Numbered from the stretch's first letter, positions 8,976-18,181 are shown. The stretch is DNA of 64,000 nucleotides from DATJLY01 sp035518375 (GCA_035518375.1 DATIXQ010000123.1:19206-83205), one strand, 5' to 3'. The notes: a model not told the origin generated them from the sequence alone. Program-made: numbers and translations.

Positions 8976-10028
8976 ATGGATACGACGAGCGCAACCCCGG
9001 TGTCTGACAAGGCGCGCGAGGATTTCTACGCCCGTGCCGGGTCGCGCAACATGTCGCCGCTCTGGCTTCATCTGAGCCGGCTCGTGACGAAGGAGCCGGT
9101 CACACCGGTCCAAGCCGCGCATTGGCGCTATGACGAGATCCGCCCCTATCTCATGGAGGCGTGCAAGATCATCAGCACCGAAGAGGCCGAGCGCCGCGTG
9201 ATGATCCTCGAGAATCCCGGGCTTACCGGTCAGCAGCGCATCACGCACAGCCTGTTCGGCGGCTTGCAGATCATCCTGCCCGGCGAAGTCGCGCCCGCGC
9301 ATCGCCACGCCGCTGCGGCGCTCCGCTTCATCATCGAAGGCACCGACGCCTACACCGCCGTCGGCGGCGAGCGCACGATGATGTCGCCCGGCGATTTCGT
9401 GATCACGCCGTCGATGTCGTGGCACGACCACGGCAATCTCGGCAAGGGACCGATGGTGTGGCTCGACGTGCTCGACATGCATCTCGTCAATCTCATGGAT
9501 GCGAGCTTCCTCGATCACTATCCCGAGCGCATGCATCCGGTCACGCGGCCGGAAGGCGCGGCAGAGGCCGAGGTCGCCTACAACATGCTGCCCGACGGCG
9601 AATCGTGGAAGTCGAAGACGACGCCGATCTTCAACTATCCCTATGCGCGCACGCGCGAGGCGCTCGAGCGGCTGCGGAAATTCCGCGCACCCGATCCCTA
9701 TCACGGTTTCCGCATGAAATACGTGAATCCGGTGAACGGCGAGTGGGCGATGCCGACGATCTCGACCTGGATGGCCCTTCTACCCAAGGGCTTCCACACC
9801 CAGCCCTACCGCTCGACCGACAGCACCGGCTTCGTCGTCGTCGAGGGCGAGGGCAAGAGCATCATCGGCGGCAAGACCTTCGAGTGGAAGCCGCGCGACA
9901 TCGTCGTGGCGCCGAGCTGGCAGTTCCGCGAGCACATCGCCTCGAGCGACGCCGTGATCTTCCAGTTCTCCGATCGCGTCGTGCAGGAGAAGCTCGACTT
10001 CTGGCGCGAGCAGCGCGGCAACGCGTAA
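8976..10028 (+). CDS. Gentisate 1,2-dioxygenase-like bicupin
   Basis: A 350-residue bicupin of the gentisate/1-hydroxy-2-naphthoate dioxygenase family, which opens gentisate between C1 and C2 with Fe(II). The N-terminal cupin shows the iron ligands AHRH (His109, His111) and His150 in SWHDHGN, spaced as in gentisate dioxygenases. A second, degenerate cupin covers about residues 240-340. The start is ATG 8976, with GAGGAGG 5 nt upstream. Maleylpyruvate isomerase and fumarylpyruvate hydrolase genes, normally beside it, are not adjacent, so the ring-cleavage substrate (gentisate, salicylate or similar) is uncertain. Confidence 0.85.
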   Translation: MDTTSATPVSDKAREDFYARAGSRNMSPLWLHLSRLVTKEPVTPVQAAHWRYDEIRPYLMEACKIISTEEAERRVMILENPGLTGQQRITHSLFGGLQIILPGEVAPAHRHAAAALRFIIEGTDAYTAVGGERTMMSPGDFVITPSMSWHDHGNLGKGPMVWLDVLDMHLVNLMDASFLDHYPERMHPVTRPEGAAEAEVAYNMLPDGESWKSKTTPIFNYPYARTREALERLRKFRAPDPYHGFRMKYVNPVNGEWAMPTISTWMALLPKGFHTQPYRSTDSTGFVVVEGEGKSIIGGKTFEWKPRDIVVAPSWQFREHIASSDAVIFQFSDRVVQEKLDFWREQRGNA

Positions 10029-10040
10029 CGCCACATCACC

Positions 10041-10120
10041 GACGGTCATTGCGAGCGCGAGCCGAAGCAATCCCCCTCCGCAGGGGGATTGCTTCGTCGC
10101 TACGTTCTTCGCAATGACGG
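10041..10120. repeat. Intergenic palindromic repeat (GTCATTGCGAG type)
   Basis: An 80-bp imperfect palindrome between convergent genes. It begins GTCATTGCGAGCGCGAGCC and ends CGTCGC...GCAATGAC around a perfect inner stem GCAATCCCCCT..AGGGGGATTGC. A diverged relative lies at 40847-40912. A dispersed repeat that can also serve as a bidirectional terminator. Confidence 0.8.
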
Positions 10121-10140
10121 TATCCGGTAACGGCTCGCGA

Positions 10141-13095
10141 TTACCGGATGGTGAAGCCCGCGGCCCAGTAGAGCGCCCAGTTTCCATCGCTCGACACCCA
10201 GGTCTGGATGCCGTTCACCTGCCCCAGCTTGTGGACGAACGTCTGGTGCGCCTGGAACAGGTTGCCGCCGAGCGCCTGATCCGAGGTCTGCGTCTTCGGC
10301 GTCGCGTTGGGTGCGGGATGAATGGGCGGCGGCGGCTCGGAGAAGGATTCGGGCGGGGTGCCGCTGTCGCCGGAGCCGAAAAGTGCTGTACCGCCGCCGC
10401 CACCGCCACCGCCGAGCACGGTGCCGACGTCGCCTCCGGAGGAACCGCCGGACGGAGGCGGTGGGGGCGGCGGGCTGCCGCCGCCGGTGGTCGTGGTCGT
10501 GGTTGTGTCGGTCGTCGGCGGAAGCGTGGGCGGTGGGGGCGGCGGCGGCGTGATGAGAGAGGCGATGCCTGTCCCCATCGTGCTCATTGGTCCCGATGCG
10601 CCAGTGCCGGTGCTTCCTCCACCTTCCCCGACGCCGGGTCCTGAAGGCGACGTAAACGCATAGGCGACGGTCGGATTCGGATTCTCGAATCCGTAGAAGG
10701 TCGTTTGCAAGGGTGAGGAGTCAGACGAGCCGAGCGCCGCAGTATTGCTGCCGCCGTCGGAGCTTTCGGTGGTAATCACGAAATTGGCGCCGGCCCGTGA
10801 CAGGTCTCCGGCGAGCGCCGTCGGCGTTTCGCCGCTTTGGCTGATGCCGTAGAAATAGCTGAAGTTGACGCTGCTGCTGATCCCGAGCGTGCCGAGGCCT
10901 ACTTTAATGCCGGCGCCGAGGTCCGCCGGGCCGGAGCTTCCGACGCCGGGGATGGTGGTGATCTCTTCCGTCTCCGTCGGCGCCACGTCCCAGTCGATAT
11001 CACGCTGGAATGTGACCATAAGGGGCCCTGAACTCAGGTTGGTGATCATCTCGTGAATGGTCAACGTATTGCCGGTCAGGCTGTAGTTCTGCGTGAGTGA
11101 GAGCGCGCCGTCGGTTGTGGTGTTTACGACGGTGCCGGTGCTTCCGGCGAACGTCATGAATGTCGTCGTCTCGTTAATGTTGTTGAAATCGACGGGATCG
11201 CCCTGGGCTTCCCCGGTGACTGCGCCGGTATAGGAAACGCCCCAAGAGTCGCGTGGGGAGCCGGGCGCGAGGGGGTCGAACGAGTCGGACAGGCGCTTGA
11301 ATCCGATTCCCGAGCTGGAATCATAGAGCGCACCGGAACCGTCGACGCCGACCGAGAAGCTCGCATCCGAGATGACGGGGTCGGCGACAATGCTCGCGCC
11401 CGCATAGGCCGTCCCGCCGCCGAGGCTCCCGACAAAGGCCGTGGGCGCAACGGTGACGGCGCCGCCGTTGTGGATATAGCTTGCCGGGTTGGCGGCGATT
11501 GCAGCCATCGAGAAGCTGCCGCCGCTCAATCCGGTGACGCCATCCCAGCCGGCAACGAAATTGAGATTGCCGGCGCCGTAATTGAGGATGTTGGCGTTGA
11601 CGGTGATGTTGCCTTCGGCGAGCAGGCTCAGCTGATTGGGGCTCGTATAAGTGATCGCGTCCGAGACCAGGATGTTGCCGGTCGAGCCGCCGAACGAGCC
11701 GGTGATGCTGCCGGCGAGCTCGGTGTTGTCGGTCGTCGCCTCGATCACGACGTCGCTGCCGCCGAGAGCCGCGGTGATGGCGTCCGGGCTGATGGTGCAG
11801 TCGGAATTGCAGATGGTGAGGTCGGCGGGATCGAGGAGCCAGGTCCCTGCGGCGCCGTTCCGGGCAAGTGTCGTGACCGAGCCCGAGACGGCGAGCGTCA
11901 CGCCCGAAGTCTCGACGTGGCCGCCATTGCCGCCCTCGGCGCCGCCTTCAGCGCTGATCGCGCCGGCGAAGACGGTGCTGCCGTTCGACCACACCGCGAC
12001 GCCGCCGCCGTCGCCGGCCGAGAGCGCGTCGGCATCGATGCGCGCGCCTGACGCGACTGTCGTCGAAGCCGCGTTCTGCTGCGGCCCGGCGCCGTGGAAA
12101 TTGCCGCCGATCAAGGCCGTGCCGCCGCCCGCGTCGCCCGACACGTCGACGAGCGCGCCCGACGCGAGCGTGACGCTGCGGTCGCTCAGCACGTCGACCT
12201 CGCCGCCCGTCTGCCCCGCGCCCTTGCCCGACGCATCGAGCGTGCCCGCGACGGCGGTGCCGCCGCCCGTCGCCGTGAGCACGATCTTGCCGTCGACGCT
12301 CGCGACGCTTGTCGCCTCGATGATGCCGCTCGTGTTGATGACGTTGTCGAGCACCGACTTGGCCGACGCCGCCGTCAGCAGGACCATGCCGCCGTCAGCG
12401 GCGATCTTGCCGGTATTGGAGACGAGCGCCCCGTTCGCTTGCGCCACCGGCGTCGTGATAGCGAAGCTCAGCAAGTGGTCGCCCGCGAAATCGACCGCGT
12501 AGGTCTTGGCGCCGCCCGCCAGCACCACATTGCCAAGCGAAGCGACGATCACGCCCGAGTTCGAAACCTGCTCGCCCGCGAGCACGGCATAACCCCCGGT
12601 TGCAGTGATCGTGCCGTAATTCACCACGCCTGCGCCCGGGTTGCCGGGGATGCCGAACGTGTAGTTGCCGCCGCCGTGCGCGCTTGGCGCAAGTGTCGAG
12701 AGCAACACGCTGGCCGTGTTGATCATGCCTCCCGGCGCCACCGTGATCCCGGCCGGGTTGATGAGCCAGAACCGCACGTTCCCTGTAATGAGGCCGGCGA
12801 TGTAGGACGCGGTCCCGCCCGTTACCGTGTTGATTAACAGCGGATTGGTCAGCGAAGATTGGACCGTGAGCGTGAAGCCCTTGGGTACGTTGAGGGAGTT
12901 GTAAGTGATGGAGGCTTTGGGCGTCAGCTCCTGGATCAGCGCGCCCGTTGCCGTCTGAGTGATCGTCGCCTGGCCCGACACGACCTTCGCGCCCACGAGC
13001 TGCGCATGCGCCCCAGCCGTTGCCAATGAGGCGAGCGACAGCGCCGGTGCCAGAACGCGCAGACCCCGGGAAACCGCCCCCTTCTTGCCCGCCAT
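10141..13095 (-). CDS. Secreted TPS-type exoprotein with filamentous-haemagglutinin N-terminal domain
   Basis: A 984-residue exported protein. Residues 1-31 form a signal peptide (hydrophobic LAPALSLASLATAG, cleavage after AHA). A two-partner-secretion haemagglutination domain follows (about 35-250), recognisable by repeated beta-helix strands and the LINPAGITV box near residue 115 that corresponds to the NPNG motif. The middle (about 450-840) is Gly/Ser/Thr-rich beta sequence. Residues about 848-905 are low complexity: long proline runs, a threonine run and a glycine run. The conserved-looking tail (about 930-984) is aromatic. GAGG lies 6 nt before the ATG. The expected outer-membrane TpsB partner is absent from the window. 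Confidence 0.85.
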   Translation of the reverse strand: MAGKKGAVSRGLRVLAPALSLASLATAGAHAQLVGAKVVSGQATITQTATGALIQELTPKASITYNSLNVPKGFTLTVQSSLTNPLLINTVTGGTASYIAGLITGNVRFWLINPAGITVAPGGMINTASVLLSTLAPSAHGGGNYTFGIPGNPGAGVVNYGTITATGGYAVLAGEQVSNSGVIVASLGNVVLAGGAKTYAVDFAGDHLLSFAITTPVAQANGALVSNTGKIAADGGMVLLTAASAKSVLDNVINTSGIIEATSVASVDGKIVLTATGGGTAVAGTLDASGKGAGQTGGEVDVLSDRSVTLASGALVDVSGDAGGGTALIGGNFHGAGPQQNAASTTVASGARIDADALSAGDGGGVAVWSNGSTVFAGAISAEGGAEGGNGGHVETSGVTLAVSGSVTTLARNGAAGTWLLDPADLTICNSDCTISPDAITAALGGSDVVIEATTDNTELAGSITGSFGGSTGNILVSDAITYTSPNQLSLLAEGNITVNANILNYGAGNLNFVAGWDGVTGLSGGSFSMAAIAANPASYIHNGGAVTVAPTAFVGSLGGGTAYAGASIVADPVISDASFSVGVDGSGALYDSSSGIGFKRLSDSFDPLAPGSPRDSWGVSYTGAVTGEAQGDPVDFNNINETTTFMTFAGSTGTVVNTTTDGALSLTQNYSLTGNTLTIHEMITNLSSGPLMVTFQRDIDWDVAPTETEEITTIPGVGSSGPADLGAGIKVGLGTLGISSSVNFSYFYGISQSGETPTALAGDLSRAGANFVITTESSDGGSNTAALGSSDSSPLQTTFYGFENPNPTVAYAFTSPSGPGVGEGGGSTGTGASGPMSTMGTGIASLITPPPPPPPTLPPTTDTTTTTTTGGGSPPPPPPPSGGSSGGDVGTVLGGGGGGGGTALFGSGDSGTPPESFSEPPPPIHPAPNATPKTQTSDQALGGNLFQAHQTFVHKLGQVNGIQTWVSSDGNWALYWAAGFTIR

Positions 13096-13152
13096 TACGA
13101 GCCTCGAATTTGCTGCAAGGTTAACGAAACGTTTCGCCCATCGGGGCGAGCC

Positions 13153-13180
13153 ACCTTACCCGATTTTCCCCGATTGGCAA
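13153..13180 (-). promoter_or_regulatory. Candidate promoter of the TPS exoprotein gene
   Basis: The minus strand carries TTGCCA, 16 nt, TAAGGT, about 58 nt before the ATG. The leader then contains a perfect palindrome GAAACGTTTC (13127-13136) that could be an operator. The -10 match is modest. Confidence 0.4.
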
Positions 13181-13243
13181 CTCTGACAAATTCGAGTTTC
13201 GCCCGGAAAACGTGGGGCGCCGGGGCGCCCGCCGCAGCCGGAA

Positions 13244-13615
13244 TCAGCGCTCGGCGGCGATCCGGCGCTCGACCGCGGACAGGAGCTCCTGCGGCCGCAC
13301 CGGCTTCATCAGGAACTCATGCCGCGCGAGCGCATCCTTGTCGAGGCGCAGCATGTAGCCGGTGATGACAAGCGTCTTGATGCCGCGCGCGACGGCATCG
13401 TCGGCGACGGTGATGCCGCTGCCGTCGGTGAGGACGCCATCGGCGAGCACGAGCGTATAGTCTTGTGCCGCGAGATGCCGGCGCGCCACCACCACAGTGT
13501 CAGTGGAATCGACCTCGTATCCGGCGTCGCGCAGTACATGCTCGAGCAGAAGGCGAACGTCCCAATCGTCTTCGACGAGAAGGATCCGCTGCTTCGTACC
13601 AACGATTGGCGCCAT
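13244..13615 (-). CDS. Single-domain response regulator (CheY-like receiver)
   Basis: A 123-residue stand-alone receiver domain. The acidic pocket is in ILLVEDDWD (Glu15/Asp16), the phospho-acceptor is Asp59 (VLADGVLTDG), and the switch residues are Thr85 (VITGY) and Lys104 (LMKPV). No output domain follows and no histidine kinase is nearby, so it probably passes phosphate on or acts by protein contact. There is no Shine-Dalgarno before the ATG; a promoter ends 5 nt upstream, suggesting a leaderless transcript. It lies between the ABC operon and the exoprotein gene, with no evident functional tie to either. Confidence 0.88.
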   Translation of the reverse strand: MAPIVGTKQRILLVEDDWDVRLLLEHVLRDAGYEVDSTDTVVVARRHLAAQDYTLVLADGVLTDGSGITVADDAVARGIKTLVITGYMLRLDKDALARHEFLMKPVRPQELLSAVERRIAAER

Positions 13616-13620
13616 GCAAA

Positions 13621-13649
13621 ATTGTCGTTCGTGAGCGCCGCAGGATCAA
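13621..13649 (-). promoter_or_regulatory. Candidate promoter of the receiver gene, leaderless geometry
   Basis: TTGATC, 17 nt, GACAAT on the minus strand, with only 5 nt between the -10 box and the ATG. Transcription would start at or next to the start codon. Each box matches consensus at 4 of 6 positions. Confidence 0.4.
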
Positions 13650-13721
13650 GGATTAGAGTGTAAAATCTGCATGCGGCAGGCGCGACAAATGCGCCGTTCG
13701 TCGCCAAATTCATTCTTTGGG

Positions 13722-13753
13722 AGGCTTCCCCCGATCCTTTGGGGGTGAGGCCT
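13722..13753 (-). terminator. Candidate hairpin at the end of the ABC operon
   Basis: Inverted repeat AGGCTTCCCCC...GGGGGTGAGGCCT, overlapping the stop of the last permease gene. The stem is strong but no clear T-run follows on the minus strand, so it is a weak intrinsic terminator or an mRNA-end stabiliser. Confidence 0.35.
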
Positions 13754-14552
13754 AGCGCGTGCCGCGCGGGCGGAAGACACGCGCGACGAGCGCGTTTGAA
13801 AACACCGCGATCAGGAACATCACGATCAGGATCGCATACATCTGCGGCGTCCGGAACTGCGCGTAGTACTGCATCATCATGAAGCCCAATCCGCGATTCG
13901 ACATTTTGAGCTCGGCGAGAAGACAGCCGATGATCGCGACGCCCAAGCCGATGCGCAGGCCCGTGGCGATCGGCGGCATCAGCGCCGGCAGATAGATCAT
14001 GCGCACCATCTGCGCGCGCGTGAGATTGTAGCTCTTGCCCACCCGCAGCAGCACGGGATCGACGAGTCGCACGCCCGCGGCGACCGAGAGCGCCATCGGG
14101 AAGAAGCACGAGAGCGCGCCCATCGCGATCTTCGAGCCCGCGCCCACGCCGAACAGCACAAGCAGCACCGGCAGGAACACGATCTTCGGCGTCGGCGCCA
14201 TGTATTGCAGATAGCGCTCGTAGGCCGCGCCCGCGAAGCGGTTGACACCCAATCCGAGTCCCGCCGCGAGTCCGAGCCCGCAGCCGAGCGCGATCGAGGC
14301 CGCGACCTCGTAGAGCGTCCATTCGAGGTTCCAGTAGAAATCGCCGCTCGCGATCTCGTGGCCGATCGCGCCCGCGATCGCGAAGGAGGAGGGGGCGACG
14401 CCCTTGTAGAGCAGACCCGAGGCCGACACGCTTTCCCAAAGCGCCCAGAGCACGAGGAGCGTCGCGACGCGGATAAGCGCGATCCGCGGCGCGGAGCGCT
14501 TCCTGTGCGGAGCGGCCGCCGCGGCCACGCCGCTCACATCGGCCTCAGCCAT
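13752..14552 (-). CDS. ABC transporter permease, SsuC/TauC/ThiX-like (second)
   Basis: A 266-residue inner-membrane permease of the nitrate/sulfonate/taurine/pyrimidine importer class, with about six hydrophobic helices and the EAA-type cytoplasmic loop before the last helices. The ATG at 14552 lies 19 nt inside the preceding permease gene, so translation is probably coupled; a longer upstream frame is only overlap with that gene. It is the last gene of the operon. Together with the first permease it could form a heterodimeric channel served by the single ATPase. Confidence 0.88.
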   Translation of the reverse strand: MAEADVSGVAAAAAPHRKRSAPRIALIRVATLLVLWALWESVSASGLLYKGVAPSSFAIAGAIGHEIASGDFYWNLEWTLYEVAASIALGCGLGLAAGLGLGVNRFAGAAYERYLQYMAPTPKIVFLPVLLVLFGVGAGSKIAMGALSCFFPMALSVAAGVRLVDPVLLRVGKSYNLTRAQMVRMIYLPALMPPIATGLRIGLGVAIIGCLLAELKMSNRGLGFMMMQYYAQFRTPQMYAILIVMFLIAVFSNALVARVFRPRGTR

Positions 14553-15322
14553 TTCTCCGCCTTCTCCGTCACCCAGAAAAAGCCCACGCTCGTCAGCATC
14601 ACGAACAGAATCGCACCGAACATCATCGGGATTTCCCAGCGATCGGCGAGGTCGTCGATGAGTTCGCCCATGCCGCCGAAATTGATGAGGAACTCGACGC
14701 CGACGACGCTGATGAGGCAATAGATGACGCCGAGCCGCGCGCCCGTCGCGATGGTCGGCACCGCGGCCGGCAGCATGATCTTCCAGAAGAGCTGCGCGCG
14801 CGAAAGGCCGAAGCTCCGACCGACGGCAATGAGCACGGGCCGCGTGCCGTCGAGCCCTTCCTTGGTCTTGAGGATGATCGAGGTGATCCCGGTGCAGAAG
14901 CTCATCGCCACGATGGTCGAGGCGTTACGCCCGAAGATCACGAGGAAGAGCGGATAGACGAGAACGACGGGCGCGGCGGCGATGCTGGCGACCCAGTTGA
15001 AATAGGCGCGGCCCGCCCAGCGCGAGCGATGGAGCCACAATCCGATCGGCACGCCCGCCGCGAGCGCGAGAAGCGCCGCGGCCGCCGTCTCCGCGAGCGT
15101 CTGCAGGAAGCTCACGGCGAGCCCTTCGTCGGCGAAAAGCGGCGCCAGGCCTTCGAAGATCGAGGTCGGCGCGGGTGCGATGAGCTTGTTCCACCAGCCG
15201 GCCTCGACGCAGCCCTGCCACAGCGCGAGCAAGATCGCGATGGTGGCGACGCCGGCCAGCGCCGGCGTCAGCACGGGCCGCCGCCGGCGACCTTCGCGTG
15301 CCGATGCCGGGATGGCGGCCAT
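14534..15322 (-). CDS. ABC transporter permease, SsuC/TauC/ThiX-like (first)
   Basis: A 262-residue membrane permease of the same class as the gene after it, beginning MAAIPASAR and then the first helix (LAGVATIAILLALW). The start at ATG 15322 is 5 nt after the binding-protein stop; the longer frame overlaps that gene and was discarded. It ends KWLRPM, with the next permease starting inside its last codons. Two non-identical permeases in one operon imply a heterodimeric translocation pore. Confidence 0.88.
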   Translation of the reverse strand: MAAIPASAREGRRRRPVLTPALAGVATIAILLALWQGCVEAGWWNKLIAPAPTSIFEGLAPLFADEGLAVSFLQTLAETAAAALLALAAGVPIGLWLHRSRWAGRAYFNWVASIAAAPVVLVYPLFLVIFGRNASTIVAMSFCTGITSIILKTKEGLDGTRPVLIAVGRSFGLSRAQLFWKIMLPAAVPTIATGARLGVIYCLISVVGVEFLINFGGMGELIDDLADRWEIPMMFGAILFVMLTSVGFFWVTEKAEKWLRPM

Positions 15323-15327
15323 GCCCG

Positions 15328-16305
15328 CTACGAGCCCTGCTTCAGCAGGAGGTCGTAGACGCCCTTGATGTCGTCGTGCGTCATCGCGTGCGGGATGCGC
15401 TTTGCCGCCAAGGCCTGGGCCAGCACCTGGTCCTCGCCCTTGATCGCCTCCACCTGGTCCTCGTCCTTGGTCTGGAATGTCTTGAACGCGTATTGCACCT
15501 GCTCGAGCGGCTGGCCCGAGAGCTTTGCGTAAGCCGCGAGCGCGGCCGGATCGGAATAAGCCCAATCGACCGATTGCTTATAGGCCTTCAAGAAGCCGAG
15601 CGCGGCGGCGCGATGGGCCTGGAGGAAAGCGAGGTTGGCGGCGTTGACACGCACCGTCTCGCCTTTCACCTCGGGCGAATCGTTGCCGAGCGCGATCATG
15701 CGGATCTCTTTCGCCTGCAGCTCCTTGAGGCCCGTCGGCGGCGTGCTCCACGACGCATCGATCTGCCCGGTCATGACTTGCGGCAGGCCGTTGGGCGCGG
15801 CGCCCACCGGCACGGTCTTGGCGTCGGAGACGCCCGCCTGTTGCAGGAGCGTAAGCAGGATGAGGTTGCTCGACGAGCCCGGCTCCGAGAACGACACGGT
15901 CTTGCCGTGCAGGTCCTTCATGCTCTTGATCGGGCTCGAGGCCTTTACATACCAGAAGATGTCGGGGGCGCCCGTCGCCTCGGGCGAGATGATGCGCACC
16001 GGCGCGCCCTTCACATAGGCGGCGAGGATGCCGAGGAAGCCGGTGCCGATCGCGATGTCGACGCTGCCGGAGATCACCGCCTGCTCGTTCGAGGCGCCGC
16101 CCTGGGTATAGGTCGGCTGAACGTCGAGCCCTTGTTTCTGAAAGAAGCCTTGGCCGACACCGAGCTCGGTGAAGGAGGTGTCCCAGGCGCCGCGCTGCGG
16201 GATCGCGACCTTGACGGTCTCGGCGGCGAAGGCGGCGGCGGGCGCGCCCGCGAGCGCGAGCGCCAAGGCGATGGCCGTGGCGGCGGTGGGGGTCGTCTTC
16301 TTCAT
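15328..16305 (-). CDS. Periplasmic substrate-binding protein, NMT1/SsuA-like (A)
   Basis: A 325-residue binding protein with a signal peptide (MKKTTPTAATAIALALALA..., cleavage about residue 27, AFA-AE). The mature part shows the two-lobed NMT1/SsuA pattern: KVAIPQRG at the start, VDIAIGTGFLGILAA, and the second-lobe KTVSFSEPGSSS. ATG 16305 was chosen because AGGAG lies 6 nt upstream; an ATG 18 nt earlier overlaps the previous stop (ATGA) and lacks such a site. It is the second of two adjacent, dissimilar binding proteins, which suggests two ligands or a co-receptor pair. Confidence 0.88.
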   Translation of the reverse strand: MKKTTPTAATAIALALALAGAPAAAFAAETVKVAIPQRGAWDTSFTELGVGQGFFQKQGLDVQPTYTQGGASNEQAVISGSVDIAIGTGFLGILAAYVKGAPVRIISPEATGAPDIFWYVKASSPIKSMKDLHGKTVSFSEPGSSSNLILLTLLQQAGVSDAKTVPVGAAPNGLPQVMTGQIDASWSTPPTGLKELQAKEIRMIALGNDSPEVKGETVRVNAANLAFLQAHRAAALGFLKAYKQSVDWAYSDPAALAAYAKLSGQPLEQVQYAFKTFQTKDEDQVEAIKGEDQVLAQALAAKRIPHAMTHDDIKGVYDLLLKQGS

Positions 16306-16319
16306 CTTGTTCTCCTCTT

Positions 16320-17318
16320 TCATTTCCTTTGTGCGATCGCCTTCTTGAGCGGCGTGTCGTCGACCAGGCGGTCCATCGCGAGCGGCGTCGTGTAATCGAG
16401 GCGGCCGTCGAGCATGTGCTGCTTTTCCTCGCGGCGGATGCTCGCCTGGAATTTGTCGATGTCGAGATCGGGGTCGAACTGGAAGGCGACGCTGTCCTCG
16501 ATGTCGGCGAGCTTCAGGCCTGTCGCCTTGGCGAGGAGCTGGGCCATGGCCGGGTCCTTGCTGTAGTTGCCCTGCGTCTCGTGCGCGCCTTGGATGAGGG
16601 CGGCGAGAAAGCGCACGCCGACATCGGGCCGCTCGCGCAGGAACTTGCCGCTGAAGAACACGACCGTTGTTATGTCGCCCGCGGTGACGCCCGCCTCCGG
16701 CTCGAGCAGCACGGCGGTGCCGTCGCGAAGCGGGATCGCCTGGAACGGCGCGGTGACGAAGGCCATGTCGACCGCCTTGTTGGCGAGCGCCACCACCATC
16801 TGCGGGAAGCCCAGCATGGTCTCGTCCACGTCCTTGAGCGTCATCCCGTATTTACTGAGGATGAGCGACAGGTCGTATTCGGGTGTCGAGCCCGGGACGT
16901 TGACGGCGACCTTGCGGCCTTTCAGATCCTTGCCGCTGCGCACGGCGCCGCTGTCCCACAAATCCTTGCGCACGAGCGGCGGCGTGGCGATGACCGGGCT
17001 CGGCTGATAGCCGAGTGCCGCCACCGCGCGGAGATCGAGCCCCTGGTTCGCGGCGTTGAAGGAGCCGGCGCTGAACGCACCCATGCCGACGTCGAGCTGG
17101 CCCGTCGCGAGCGACGAGGTCATCTCCTGCGCGCCGCGGAAATTACCCGAGTCAAGCGTGATGCCCGCCTGCTCCATGTAGCCTTTCTCGACGGCAACGT
17201 AATAAGGCGACTGCGCGATGCTCACGACCTGACCGATCGAAACCGTGTCGGCGGCCTCGGCCGTTCCCGCAAGCAGCAGCACCGCAAGCGCCGCTACCGG
17301 CGCCCAGCCCCGTCTCAT
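16320..17318 (-). CDS. Periplasmic substrate-binding protein, NMT1/SsuA-like (B)
   Basis: A 332-residue binding protein with a signal peptide (MRRGWAPVAALAVLLLAG, cleavage after AEA). The mature protein begins DTVSIGQVVSIAQSPYYVAVEKGYM, the usual first strand and helix of NMT1/ThiY-like receptors, followed by LATGQLDVGMGAFSAG. It shares only fold-level similarity with binding protein A. The ATG overlaps the ATPase stop by 4 nt (ATGA), so translation is coupled. Ligands of this class include sulfonates, nitrate, aromatic acids and thiamine pyrimidines; nothing visible distinguishes between them. Confidence 0.88.
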   Translation of the reverse strand: MRRGWAPVAALAVLLLAGTAEAADTVSIGQVVSIAQSPYYVAVEKGYMEQAGITLDSGNFRGAQEMTSSLATGQLDVGMGAFSAGSFNAANQGLDLRAVAALGYQPSPVIATPPLVRKDLWDSGAVRSGKDLKGRKVAVNVPGSTPEYDLSLILSKYGMTLKDVDETMLGFPQMVVALANKAVDMAFVTAPFQAIPLRDGTAVLLEPEAGVTAGDITTVVFFSGKFLRERPDVGVRFLAALIQGAHETQGNYSKDPAMAQLLAKATGLKLADIEDSVAFQFDPDLDIDKFQASIRREEKQHMLDGRLDYTTPLAMDRLVDDTPLKKAIAQRK

Positions 17319-18175
17319 GTATCGCCCCCATGCGGACGCGCAACGCGCGCCTCGCTCTCGCTCAAGCCTTTCGAGGCTTCTTCGCGCAGATCGGCCCAGA
17401 TCGTCGCGACGCAGCGGCCGAACTTGTCGCTGCCGATGATCTCCGACGTGCGCGGCCGCGGCAGGTCGACCGCGACGACGCGTTTCACCCGCCCCGGCCG
17501 GTAGCTCATCACGACGACGCGGTCGGCAAGCTGCACCGCCTCGGCGATATTGTGCGTGATGAGCAAGGTCGTCTGCTTCAACTGCGCCTGGATCTGCAGC
17601 AGCTTGTCGCCGAGGAGAAGCCGCGTCTGCTCGTCGAGCGCGGCGAACGGCTCGTCCATCAGCAGGATCTTGGGCTCGAAAGCAAGCGTGCGGGCCAAGG
17701 CCGTGCGCTGGCGCATGCCGCCCGAAAGCTCGGCCGGATAGCGGTTCTCGAACCCGTCGAGCCCGACCAGATGCACGAGCGCGCGGGCGCGCTCGAGCCG
17801 CTCGGCCTTCGCCATCCCGGCCGCCTCCAAGGGAAACGCCACGTTCTCGATCGTGGTGCGCCAGGGGAAAGTCGATTCCTCCTGGAACACCATGCCGATC
17901 TCGCGGTGCGAGCCGGTGATCGTCGCGCCGGCCACGCGCACCGCGCCGTCATACCCCTCGATGAGCCCGCCGATTATGTTGAAGAGCGTGGACTTGCCGC
18001 AGCCCGAGGGGCCGATGACGGCGACGAACTCGCCCTGGCGCACGTCAAGAGAGACGTTGTCGAGCGCGTGGACGAGCCCTTCCGCCGTCTCGAACCGCTT
18101 CGAGATGTTTGCAACTTGGAGAAGCGGCTGCGCCGCTCCCGCCGAGCCGGAAGCGGCGAGCTCGGTCAGGCTCAT
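17315..18175 (-). CDS. ABC transporter ATPase, SsuB/TauB-like
   Basis: A 286-residue nucleotide-binding subunit. Walker A is GPSGCGKST (55-63), the Q-loop Gln98 is in MVFQEE, the signature is LSGGMRQR (150-157), Walker B is ILLMDEPFAALD (170-181) and the H-loop is LLITHN. All catalytic elements are intact. The start lies 6 nt after the thiamine-diphosphate enzyme stop; the stop overlaps the next ATG. It is the only ATPase for two permeases and two receptors. Confidence 0.93.
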   Translation of the reverse strand: MSLTELAASGSAGAAQPLLQVANISKRFETAEGLVHALDNVSLDVRQGEFVAVIGPSGCGKSTLFNIIGGLIEGYDGAVRVAGATITGSHREIGMVFQEESTFPWRTTIENVAFPLEAAGMAKAERLERARALVHLVGLDGFENRYPAELSGGMRQRTALARTLAFEPKILLMDEPFAALDEQTRLLLGDKLLQIQAQLKQTTLLITHNIAEAVQLADRVVVMSYRPGRVKRVVAVDLPRPRTSEIIGSDKFGRCVATIWADLREEASKGLSESEARVARPHGGDT

Positions 18176-18181
18176 CGCCGC

